NCBI GenBank assembly: GCA_002502705.1 | Contig: DAQB01000006.1 | Span: forward strand, 1-5,195 | Direction: 5' to 3' | From: Thermoplasmatales archaeon UBA582 | GTDB lineage: Archaea; Thermoplasmatota; Thermoplasmata; Thermoplasmatales; Thermoplasmataceae | Length of the DNA stretch: 5,195 bases | In this document: positions 1 to 5,195 of the stretch, piece by piece | Layout of the letters: the number at the start of each line of letters is the position of its first letter | Position numbering within the stretch: position 1 is the first letter of the stretch | Notes under the pieces: model-generated | What the model saw: the letters and a program-made list of their open reading frames with translations, nothing else | What the model was told of the DNA's origin: nothing | The model's database searches: none | Translations under genes and position numbers: made by a program

Positions 1-1
1 A

Positions 2-9
2 TTTAAATA
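2..9 (+). promoter_or_regulatory. TATA box of the permease gene
   Basis: The octamer TTTAAATA is centred 25.5 bases before the ATG at 31. That is the usual archaeal distance from TATA box to transcription start, so transcription should begin at or within a few bases of the start codon and the mRNA would be essentially leaderless. No purine-rich ribosome binding site lies between the box and the ATG; the intervening bases are A/T-rich and then pyrimidine-rich. The BRE element would fall outside the left edge. The call rests on sequence and spacing only. Confidence 0.6.
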
Positions 10-30
10 TATCAAATATTATCACTCTTC

Positions 31-1482
31 ATGGTAGAAGCTACTGGAAACAGTAATTTTGAGCTTGAAAAGAATGCAGTAACGTTGCGAGGCCTTGTAT
101 TTCAGGGAATGGGACAGTTATCGCCAATTGGTATTTTTGGTGGATCCATTCTTGGAGCGGCTTCATTTGCACTTGGAGCCACACCTCTGGCATTCATCTT
201 TGGATTTATAGTGGCGATACTATCTGCGAACTCCATTTTCCAGTATTCAAAACATGTCGCAAGCGCAAGGGGTTATTATGGTTACGTCGGAAACGGTCTG
301 GGAAAATTTACAGGCGGTTATGTATCTTATCTCTACGTGTTCTACCAGATAGCCAACCTCTCGTTCATTTTCGGATATTATGTCCTCACATTCTCACCAA
401 CCTTCAGCTATGTATTTGGCGGGAACATTTCAAATAATTACGGCCTCATATATATCGTTCTCATTTCAATTCCTGCTTTCTACATCATTTACAGGGGAAT
501 CAAGCCTTCCTACAAATCTCAGATTATTTCAAACGCCATTCAGATACTGTTTGTTGTCGTGATGTCACTTGTGATAATAGTCACAGCAACAGATAACTCA
601 CTGGTCGTCTTTACGCCATCAGCTACAGGTGCTGGGTGGAGCGGAGTATTTCTTGGTTTCATAACTGGAAGTTATCTTGCATTCGCCGGTTATGGTTCTA
701 TCGTTCCACTTGGAGAGGAGGCAAAGGCACCGAGGAAGACCATCGGGCTTTCAGTCGTGATTCTGGTGCTGATAATGGCTGCAATCTACATGCTCGGTTC
801 TTATGCCATGATTGTAGGATGGGGCATAGCCGCAATGGGTTCATTCAGTTCCTCAATATACCCGGGATTCGTCGTAGTTGGAGCACACGCCGGGGCAGTC
901 AGCAATTACATATTCTTCATCTTAAACTTCTTCGTGGTCTATCCGGTCTTCGTTACAATGGCGACTGCGGTTTCGAGGAATATTTATTCGATGGCAAAGG
1001 ACGGTCTCTTCCCAAAAGTTTTCTCCAAGACGCATCCTAAATTCAGGAGCCCCCACTACGCACTTCTGCTTACACTGGTATCGTTCATATTCGTGAGTCT
1101 CGTTGCTTCGGTTGTATTTGTATTCACACAGGGCGGTTTCTCCAATGGTTATTTCATTTACTTCTTGTTCTTCGCTACAGCCAGCACTATTTCAACACTG
1201 GTCATTCATACTATACTTAACATTGCACTGATCAGGAGATCGAGCGCGGAGGCGAGAAAGACACTAAAATTCATCTCGACCAGGTATATCTTCCCGGTCA
1301 TTTCAACAATATTTGTGATAATTGCAATTTACTATGCAGTCTCAACACTTACCATGCCGCTTTTACTCAGTCCCGTCCTGGTTCTGGTATACAGTATACT
1401 TGTGGTTGTCCTTGTATACGCCTACAGGAGAAATATATCAATTCCGGGTTTCAAAGAACCAGGAAGCGAACTTCAGGATTGA
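31..1482 (+). CDS. APC-superfamily amino acid permease
   Basis: This is a 483-residue integral membrane transporter of the amino acid-polyamine-organocation superfamily, expected to import amino acids by cation symport or to exchange them across the cytoplasmic membrane. By eye there are about 12 hydrophobic segments, near residues 32-52, 53-69, 97-121, 137-155, 166-186, 203-222, 238-264, 290-312, 342-366, 371-399, 417-437 and 443-465. Two family signatures are clear: AFAGYGSIVPLGEEAKAPRK at 217-236 (the FAGxExxxxLGEEAKNPRR region, here with Ser where a Glu or similar residue is frequent) and SRNIYSMAKDGLFPKVFSKT at 315-334, the loop typical after TM8. Length is normal and the frame is intact. 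The ATG is the only start after the in-frame TAA at 4-6. No soluble partner or substrate-binding protein is nearby, as expected for a single-component secondary carrier. It converges with the aminotransferase gene, a plausible functional neighbour. The substrate cannot be assigned; family membership is very likely. Confidence 0.93.
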   Translation: MVEATGNSNFELEKNAVTLRGLVFQGMGQLSPIGIFGGSILGAASFALGATPLAFIFGFIVAILSANSIFQYSKHVASARGYYGYVGNGLGKFTGGYVSYLYVFYQIANLSFIFGYYVLTFSPTFSYVFGGNISNNYGLIYIVLISIPAFYIIYRGIKPSYKSQIISNAIQILFVVVMSLVIIVTATDNSLVVFTPSATGAGWSGVFLGFITGSYLAFAGYGSIVPLGEEAKAPRKTIGLSVVILVLIMAAIYMLGSYAMIVGWGIAAMGSFSSSIYPGFVVVGAHAGAVSNYIFFILNFFVVYPVFVTMATAVSRNIYSMAKDGLFPKVFSKTHPKFRSPHYALLLTLVSFIFVSLVASVVFVFTQGGFSNGYFIYFLFFATASTISTLVIHTILNIALIRRSSAEARKTLKFISTRYIFPVISTIFVIIAIYYAVSTLTMPLLLSPVLVLVYSILVVVLVYAYRRNISIPGFKEPGSELQD

Positions 1483-1533
1483 ATACTTCCTGAATTAATT
1501 TATAATTTTCACAATATTTTAATATACCTTTTT
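1472..1533 (+). terminator. Probable permease terminator: hairpin over the stop codon plus T-rich tracts
   Basis: A perfect 7-base inverted repeat, TTCAGGA at 1472-1478 and TCCTGAA at 1488-1494, encloses a 9-base loop containing the TGA stop at 1480-1482. It is followed by T-rich sequence (AATTTATAATTTT to 1509) and a T5 run at 1529-1533. Archaeal termination relies mainly on T tracts, so these may suffice alone. The stem has only three G-C pairs and may be coincidental. Termination here is inferred. Confidence 0.4.
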
Positions 1534-1574
1534 GCCTGCTTTCAGAAGAACTTTTATCTCAATATCTTTGTGTG

Positions 1575-1588
1575 ATAATTTAAATTAT
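1575..1588. repeat. 14-base perfect AT-only palindrome in the convergent spacer
   Basis: ATAATTTAAATTAT reads identically on both strands and lies midway between the convergent permease and aminotransferase stops. It could be a bidirectional TATA-like element, contribute to termination on both strands, or be chance in very AT-rich DNA. The 208-base spacer that holds it (1483-1690) contains no supportable gene. Confidence 0.35.
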
Positions 1589-1604
1589 AGTCATTTGCAG
1601 AGCT

Positions 1605-1617
1605 AAATATTTTAAAT
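1605..1617 (+). promoter_or_regulatory. Possible orphan TATA element in the convergent spacer
   Basis: The stretch AAATATTTTAAAT resembles the TATA boxes of the neighbouring genes and sits about 25 bases before an ATG at 1638. That ATG opens only a four-codon frame. A second ATG at 1645 opens a ten-codon frame (MFRQAIQFTA) ending at 1677, too short to call a gene. If active, the element would make a short RNA or a transcript running antisense into the 3' end of the aminotransferase gene. AT-richness alone could produce the match. Confidence 0.2.
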
Positions 1618-1690
1618 AAGGGACATACCAGTCTTCTATGGTTTATGTTTAGACAGGCAATCCAATTCACTGCATGAAGTCATTCCGATT

Positions 1691-2836
1691 CTATTTGTCG
1701 AGGTCATTGAAGAATTTTGAAAGGCGATCCATGCCCTCATCAATGTCCTCGAGCGATCCTGAATAGGAGAATCTCAAATGACCCTCGCCCCTCTTTCCGA
1801 AGGCTGATCCTGGAAGAAGCGCCACGTTGGCTTTATTCAGTATCTCCCGGCTTAATTTATCTGATGTCATCTTCACACTGAATTGCGGAAAGATATAGAA
1901 AGCGCCCTCCACTTTATTCACTGAAAGCTGGTCTATCTCTTTAAGGCGGTTAACAGCAAGGTCCCTTCTCTGCCTGAACTTTTCCCTGAAATCCATTACC
2001 TCTCTGTCACATTTTGTAAGGGCGACAACAGATGCATGCTGTATGAAGGCAGGAAAGCAGGTAACTGCGTGCTCCATGAACTTCCCAATCCTCTTGACAA
2101 TATTTTCTTCTGCAATGATATAGCCACCCCTCCAGCCGGTCATCGAGTAGCTCTTTGAAAGTGTAAAGATGCTTATTACGAGATCAGGCTCACTTTCGAG
2201 AGACCCAATCGAGAAATGGCTTTTCTCATAAACCAAATCCTCATAAGCTTCATCGCTTACAATTTTTATGTTTCTCTCTCTGCATATTGAATAGAGTTCC
2301 TTCAACTCCTTTTCACCGTATACTACGCCAGTCGGGTTTGATGGGGTATTAATGAATATCGCACGTGTCCTACTGTTGATTTTCTTCCTGATATCGTCAA
2401 AATTAAAGGAATAATCCGTATTAAGGTCATATGTTACCGGAACCAGCCCAGCCATCAGTGAAGGTTCAGAATAAAAATAACCCGGATCTGGAACCAGGAC
2501 TTCTGATTTGGGAGATAAATTCAATGCCATTCCAACGGCATAGATCGCCATCTTGCCAGACATGAAAATTGTGTTATCTGCAGAGCATTTTATCCCATTC
2601 TTCCTGGCCACCTTCCTCGAGGCGGCTTCTCTGAACTCTTGAATCCCAAACGAGGAGACGTAATGCGTCATTCCAGATCGCATGCCTTCAACCGCTGCAT
2701 CGATTATTGCCTTTGGGGTATCAAAAACCGGTTCTCCTATGTAAAAAGAAATTACATTATTTCCCTCCGATCGCTTTTTAAAAACAAGATCGAGCACCTC
2801 AAGTGATGCAGAACCCTGCAGTTCATCAAGACCCAT
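1691..2836 (-). CDS. PLP-dependent class I/II aminotransferase (aspartate aminotransferase-like)
   Basis: This 381-residue cytosolic enzyme of fold-type I should transfer an amino group between an amino acid and a 2-oxo acid such as 2-oxoglutarate. Recognisable motifs in order are: GEPVFDTP at 34-41 (substrate-side glycine loop); Tyr59, which reaches PLP of the other subunit in the family; SGK at 93-95 (cofactor phosphate loop); NTPSNPTG at 163-170 with Asn167; SDEAY at 194-198 with Asp195 for the pyridine nitrogen and Tyr198 for the ring hydroxyl; SKSYSMTGWR at 227-236 with Schiff-base Lys228 and Arg236; and HLRFSY at 353-358, whose Arg355 should bind the substrate alpha-carboxylate. All main catalytic residues are present. 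The start is firm: an in-frame TGA lies at 2864-2866 and the ATG is the first start codon after it. The N-terminal arm is a little shorter than in many family members. Substrate choice (Asp, Ala, aromatic or branched-chain) cannot be read from sequence, and similar proteins are often labelled aspartate aminotransferase without proof. Confidence 0.93.
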   Translation of the reverse strand: MGLDELQGSASLEVLDLVFKKRSEGNNVISFYIGEPVFDTPKAIIDAAVEGMRSGMTHYVSSFGIQEFREAASRKVARKNGIKCSADNTIFMSGKMAIYAVGMALNLSPKSEVLVPDPGYFYSEPSLMAGLVPVTYDLNTDYSFNFDDIRKKINSRTRAIFINTPSNPTGVVYGEKELKELYSICRERNIKIVSDEAYEDLVYEKSHFSIGSLESEPDLVISIFTLSKSYSMTGWRGGYIIAEENIVKRIGKFMEHAVTCFPAFIQHASVVALTKCDREVMDFREKFRQRRDLAVNRLKEIDQLSVNKVEGAFYIFPQFSVKMTSDKLSREILNKANVALLPGSAFGKRGEGHLRFSYSGSLEDIDEGMDRLSKFFNDLDK

Positions 2837-2855
2837 CCTGTAGCATTCCTCAAGA

Positions 2856-2863
2856 ATATTTAA
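2856..2863 (-). promoter_or_regulatory. TATA box of the aminotransferase gene
   Basis: On the minus strand TTAAATAT is centred 23.5 bases before the ATG at 2836, which predicts a leaderless or nearly leaderless transcript. It gives this gene a promoter of its own, separate from the hydratase gene upstream. A short GC-rich block (minus strand CGCGCCCGC, 2871-2879) lies 7 bases upstream of the box in otherwise AT-rich DNA. That is slightly far out for a standard BRE; it might be a regulator site. Confidence 0.55.
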
Positions 2864-2899
2864 TCATTTAGCGGGCGCGAATTCATCAGATGTGATATA

Positions 2900-2931
2900 T
2901 TAAAAAAATATTCTGCCTTCACAAACAGAAT
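2900..2931 (-). terminator. Terminator-like hairpin and T7 tract after the hydratase gene
   Basis: Read on the minus strand, ATTCTG (2931-2926) and CAGAAT (2915-2910) form a 6-base stem with a 10-base loop. Within two bases the stem is followed by a run of seven T (2908-2902). The hairpin begins 6 bases after the TGA stop of the enoyl-CoA hydratase gene. A T tract of this length is by itself a good archaeal termination signal. It separates the hydratase transcript from the aminotransferase promoter just beyond. Confidence 0.6.
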
Positions 2932-2936
2932 CATTT

Positions 2937-3719
2937 TCAATGTGCATCATTATAGTCTGGCTTCCTCTTTTCAAGAAATGCCCTCAAGCCTTCTTTACCG
3001 TCGCTGCTGTTTAGTATCAGTTTATAGAATTCGGATTCTGCTTCGAGGTGCACGGACATATCTTTCAACGTTGAATTAATAGATCGTTTTGCAAGCACCA
3101 GTGAGAGAAAATTCTTCTCGTTAATCTTTTCTGCAATTTTAAGTGTTTCTGTAAGGACAGAGGAATCATCGTAAACACCGTTTATGATACCGGCCACGAG
3201 GGCTTCACTGGAGTCGATTATCTTTCCAGTATAGATCATCTCTTTTGCCTTCCTTATTCCTGCTGCAAATGGAAGCCTCTGGGTACCGGGGCCGCCCGGG
3301 ATAATCCCGACATTCAATTCCGTCTGACCGAACTTTGCAGTTTTACCGGCATATACAAGATCGAGACAGAGAAGTAGCTCTAGGCCTCCGCCGACCGCAA
3401 AACCATTTACTACACCAATAGTTATTTTCGGATAGTTCTGAACATAGATCAAGAACTCCCTGACAAAAGTTGTGTATTCATCAACAAGGTCACCCTCAAG
3501 AGACAGAAGGTTCTTTATGTCCGCTCCTGCGCTGAAATTCTTTCCAGCACCCTTTAATATTACAGTTTTGAGGCTGCTTTCTTCGTTTTCCCTCAGAATC
3601 TGCCAGATTGAATTTCTTATTCCCCGCGTCATTACATTATTGCGTTCAGGGTTGTTTATTGTAAGGATCAGGGTCTTACCAGACTCCTCAGCAATCACTT
3701 CTTTTTGATCTGAATCCAT
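2937..3719 (-). CDS. Enoyl-CoA hydratase/isomerase (crotonase family)
   Basis: This 260-residue protein has the usual length of a single-domain crotonase. Members stabilise an acyl-CoA enolate in an oxyanion hole, and the expected reaction is hydration of a trans-2-enoyl-CoA to a 3-hydroxyacyl-CoA. Motifs are: SAGADIKNL at 63-71 (first oxyanion loop and CoA contact); GFAVGGGLEL at 106-115 (second oxyanion loop); FGQTELNVGIIPGGPGTQRL at 130-149; and the C-terminal segment SSDGKEGLRAFLEKRKPDY at 238-256. Glu114 and Glu134 lie exactly 20 residues apart and align with catalytic Glu144 and Glu164 of rat mitochondrial enoyl-CoA hydratase. Having both favours true hydratase activity over isomerase-only relatives that keep one. 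The ATG is the only start after the in-frame TAA at 3756-3758. No other beta-oxidation gene is within the window, so its pathway (branched-chain amino acid, fatty acid or hydroxyacyl-CoA metabolism) is unresolved. Confidence 0.93.
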   Translation of the reverse strand: MDSDQKEVIAEESGKTLILTINNPERNNVMTRGIRNSIWQILRENEESSLKTVILKGAGKNFSAGADIKNLLSLEGDLVDEYTTFVREFLIYVQNYPKITIGVVNGFAVGGGLELLLCLDLVYAGKTAKFGQTELNVGIIPGGPGTQRLPFAAGIRKAKEMIYTGKIIDSSEALVAGIINGVYDDSSVLTETLKIAEKINEKNFLSLVLAKRSINSTLKDMSVHLEAESEFYKLILNSSDGKEGLRAFLEKRKPDYNDAH

Positions 3720-3742
3720 TTTATCCGTTAAGGATATGACAT

Positions 3743-3750
3743 AGATATAA
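3743..3750 (-). promoter_or_regulatory. TATA box of the hydratase gene
   Basis: On the minus strand TTATATCT is centred 27.5 bases before the ATG at 3719, again matching a leaderless transcript. A second AT-rich stretch, CTAAAATA, lies just upstream at 3752-3759. No strong ribosome binding site precedes the ATG; GGAT a few bases before it is a poor match. The promoter lies in the 84-base gap after the FAD oxidoreductase gene. I see no good T tract or hairpin in that gap, so some read-through from the FAD gene is possible. Confidence 0.5.
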
Positions 3751-3803
3751 CTATTTTAGTCAACCCGGTCAGAAGGAAATCTATGAAGGTGAGTCAAAAC
3801 CCC

Positions 3804-5195
3804 TCAAGTTAAGGTCTGGCTCTTCGCCGGCGGTATATTGTGGTTCATGCGGAAGAAGTTATCTGGATCGTATTTTGCCTTGATTTCAGCCAGCCTCGGA
3901 AGGTTACCGCCGTATGCAGACTTTACTTCCGCACTCATGTTATCAAACGTCTGGAAATTTATGTAACCGGTATCCTCCAAATCCGGATAGATTATCTTTA
4001 TCTTTTTCTTTAGCGATCTTCCCCATTCTATCTGCTTATCATTTTCTGATGGATCCGGCCATCCACAGTCAATGACGATCATAAAATTATTGTCTCTGGC
4101 TGAATATGAAGTATCTTCGGGCCTAATTGATTTTATCGCGCCACCGGTGTGCCATATTCCGGTAACCGCTGAGTAACTGAAATTGACCTTCTCATATTCT
4201 TTTTTCATCAGTGCCACCAAATCTTTTGTGATATCCGGAACCATTATGCCGGTGGAATAATAGTTCCATCCATTCGGGAGATCACCGTCGCTGTAAGACT
4301 GTATCCAGATGTAACTGGTAATCCTGCTATTATCGTATAACGGATCAGAAAGTTTCCTCAGCGGTTCAACTATCCTCATTCCTATCTCCGGATCTCCTGA
4401 GTACACGGATCGCATTACGACGCAGCGTCTTCCTCTTAGTTCAACCGGTACATTTTCAGCTGCAGGGAACTTCGCCAGCTGGAATTCTGCAGAGAGCTCA
4501 GGCGGAGCTTCATTAAACATAAATTTCCTTCCAAGATCGAATACCCTCTCCGCATCTTTCAGGTCATAGACTGTATACTGGAACACTAGGTTCGGACCGA
4601 CCCTGTGCAATTTGTAATCAAAACGGGTAACGATTCCAAAGTTACCTCCAGCACCCCTTATGGCCCAGAAGAGGTCAGGGTAATTCTTTTCGTCAACATA
4701 AACGAGGGTCCCATCGGCAAGTACCATCTGTACGCCTATCAGGTTATCGATTGTCAGACCGTATTTTCTTCTCAGATGACCATACCCGCCTCCAAGTGTC
4801 AATCCAGCTATTCCTGTTTTTGAAACCACACCAAATGGTGTTGCCAGCCCATATATCTGTGTCTCTCTGTCTACATCACCGAGAAGGGCTCCGCCCTGTG
4901 CCATAGCGATCCTGTTCTTTTCGTCGACAAAAACGCCATTCATCTTTGAAAGATCTATTGTCAGCCCATCATCCATCACCGATGACCCGGTAATATTATG
5001 CCCTCCTGATTTTATTGTCGTCAGGAGATTGTATTTCCTTGCAAACTTAACTGCAAGAATGACATCATAAGTGCCTCTGCACTGTATAACAGCTGAAGGC
5101 TTCTTCGCGAACATGCCATTCCATATCTCCCTCGCGCTGTCGTAACCAATATCACCTCTGAGATACAATTTTCCGTAAATGTTTCTTCCCAGTTC
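3804..5195 (-). CDS. FAD-binding oxidoreductase, berberine-bridge/6-hydroxynicotine-oxidase type, 5'-truncated by the window
   Basis: This is a PCMH-fold flavoprotein oxidising a CH-OH or CH-N substrate, usually passing electrons to O2. 463 residues are visible. The frame has no stop up to base 5195 and no ATG or GTG there. The only nearby start-type codon, TTG at 5166-5168, is probably an internal Leu because the nine residues before it (ELGRNIYGK) continue the family-like N-terminal region. Motifs include GYDSAREIWNG near the N-terminus; KSGGHNITGSS, whose His (codon 4998-5000) should carry covalent FAD; FGVVSKTGIAGLTLGGGYG; RGAGGNFGIVTRFDYKLH; and the C-terminal BBE domain with GYINFQ, YGGNLPRLAEIKAKYDPDNF and FRMNHNIPP. 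In bicovalent relatives a Cys binds FAD C6; here that position is Val (4824-4826), so attachment should be through His alone, as in 6-hydroxy-D-nicotine oxidase. The C-terminus is complete. Any signal peptide would lie outside the window. Family is secure; substrate (sugar, alcohol or amine) is unknown. Confidence 0.92.
   Translation of the reverse strand, partial: ELGRNIYGKLYLRGDIGYDSAREIWNGMFAKKPSAVIQCRGTYDVILAVKFARKYNLLTTIKSGGHNITGSSVMDDGLTIDLSKMNGVFVDEKNRIAMAQGGALLGDVDRETQIYGLATPFGVVSKTGIAGLTLGGGYGHLRRKYGLTIDNLIGVQMVLADGTLVYVDEKNYPDLFWAIRGAGGNFGIVTRFDYKLHRVGPNLVFQYTVYDLKDAERVFDLGRKFMFNEAPPELSAEFQLAKFPAAENVPVELRGRRCVVMRSVYSGDPEIGMRIVEPLRKLSDPLYDNSRITSYIWIQSYSDGDLPNGWNYYSTGIMVPDITKDLVALMKKEYEKVNFSYSAVTGIWHTGGAIKSIRPEDTSYSARDNNFMIVIDCGWPDPSENDKQIEWGRSLKKKIKIIYPDLEDTGYINFQTFDNMSAEVKSAYGGNLPRLAEIKAKYDPDNFFRMNHNIPPAKSQTLT

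Noticed and set aside
380..1040. Open frames of 60 and 134 codons inside the permease gene, plus strand
   Set aside because: They lie wholly inside a clear membrane transporter gene in another frame, show no recognisable domain, and are explained as shadows of it.
1645..1677. Ten-codon frame MFRQAIQFTA as a small protein gene
   Set aside because: It is too short to support from sequence alone; it is noted only as part of the possible transcript in the convergent spacer.
2885..2896. ATCA/TGAT short inverted repeat as an operator
   Set aside because: Four-base arms with a four-base centre are expected by chance in AT-rich spacer DNA.
3472..3708. 78-codon plus-strand frame antisense to the hydratase gene
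   Set aside because: It is fully antisense to a well-supported crotonase gene and has no promoter or domain of its own.
4605..4823. 72-codon plus-strand frame antisense to the FAD oxidoreductase gene
   Set aside because: It overlaps the conserved FAD-domain coding region in antisense and shows no independent signal.
3804..5168. FAD oxidoreductase starting at TTG 5168 as a complete 454-residue protein
   Set aside because: The frame continues open to the window edge with family-like residues upstream of the TTG, so the gene is called partial to 5195.
1691..5195. One minus-strand operon of FAD oxidoreductase, hydratase and aminotransferase
   Set aside because: Gaps of 84 and 100 bases, separate TATA boxes for the hydratase and aminotransferase genes, and a T7 terminator-like signal after the hydratase gene argue for separate units.

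Overview
The window looks like an ordinary stretch of an archaeal chromosome, most likely a thermoacidophilic euryarchaeon of the Thermoplasmata (inferred). Each of the three complete genes starts at an ATG that is the only possible start after an upstream in-frame stop. Each has a TATA-like octamer centred about 23 to 28 bases before that ATG and no convincing Shine-Dalgarno sequence. This is the layout of leaderless archaeal transcripts, common in this group. Arginine AGG/AGA and isoleucine ATA codons are frequent, and the spacers are very AT-rich. No marker gene in the window fixes the genus.

Layout: an APC-superfamily amino acid permease (31-1482, +) converges on a class I/II PLP aminotransferase (1691-2836, -) across a 208-base AT-rich spacer. 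Upstream of the aminotransferase, on the same strand, lie an enoyl-CoA hydratase/isomerase (2937-3719, -) and a berberine-bridge/6-hydroxynicotine-oxidase-type FAD oxidoreductase (3804 to the right edge, -). The FAD gene is cut by the window: its frame stays open to base 5195 and its true start lies outside. The hydratase and aminotransferase each have their own promoter. The hydratase is followed by a hairpin plus T7 tract resembling an intrinsic terminator, so the three minus-strand genes look like separate transcription units, although read-through from the FAD gene into the hydratase is possible.

Functionally the set fits a heterotroph living on peptides or amino acids: the permease would import amino acids, the aminotransferase would move their amino groups to or from a 2-oxo acid, and the hydratase would act on an acyl-CoA formed further along branched-chain or fatty acid breakdown. 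The FAD enzyme's substrate cannot be read from the sequence. The pathway link is inference from neighbourhood only.

I found no RNA gene, CRISPR array, insertion sequence or novel multi-gene system. The points most worth a second look are the truncated FAD gene with its misleading TTG start, the loss of the second flavin-attachment cysteine in that enzyme, the terminator-like hairpins, and a promoter-like element in the convergent spacer that could drive a short or antisense transcript.
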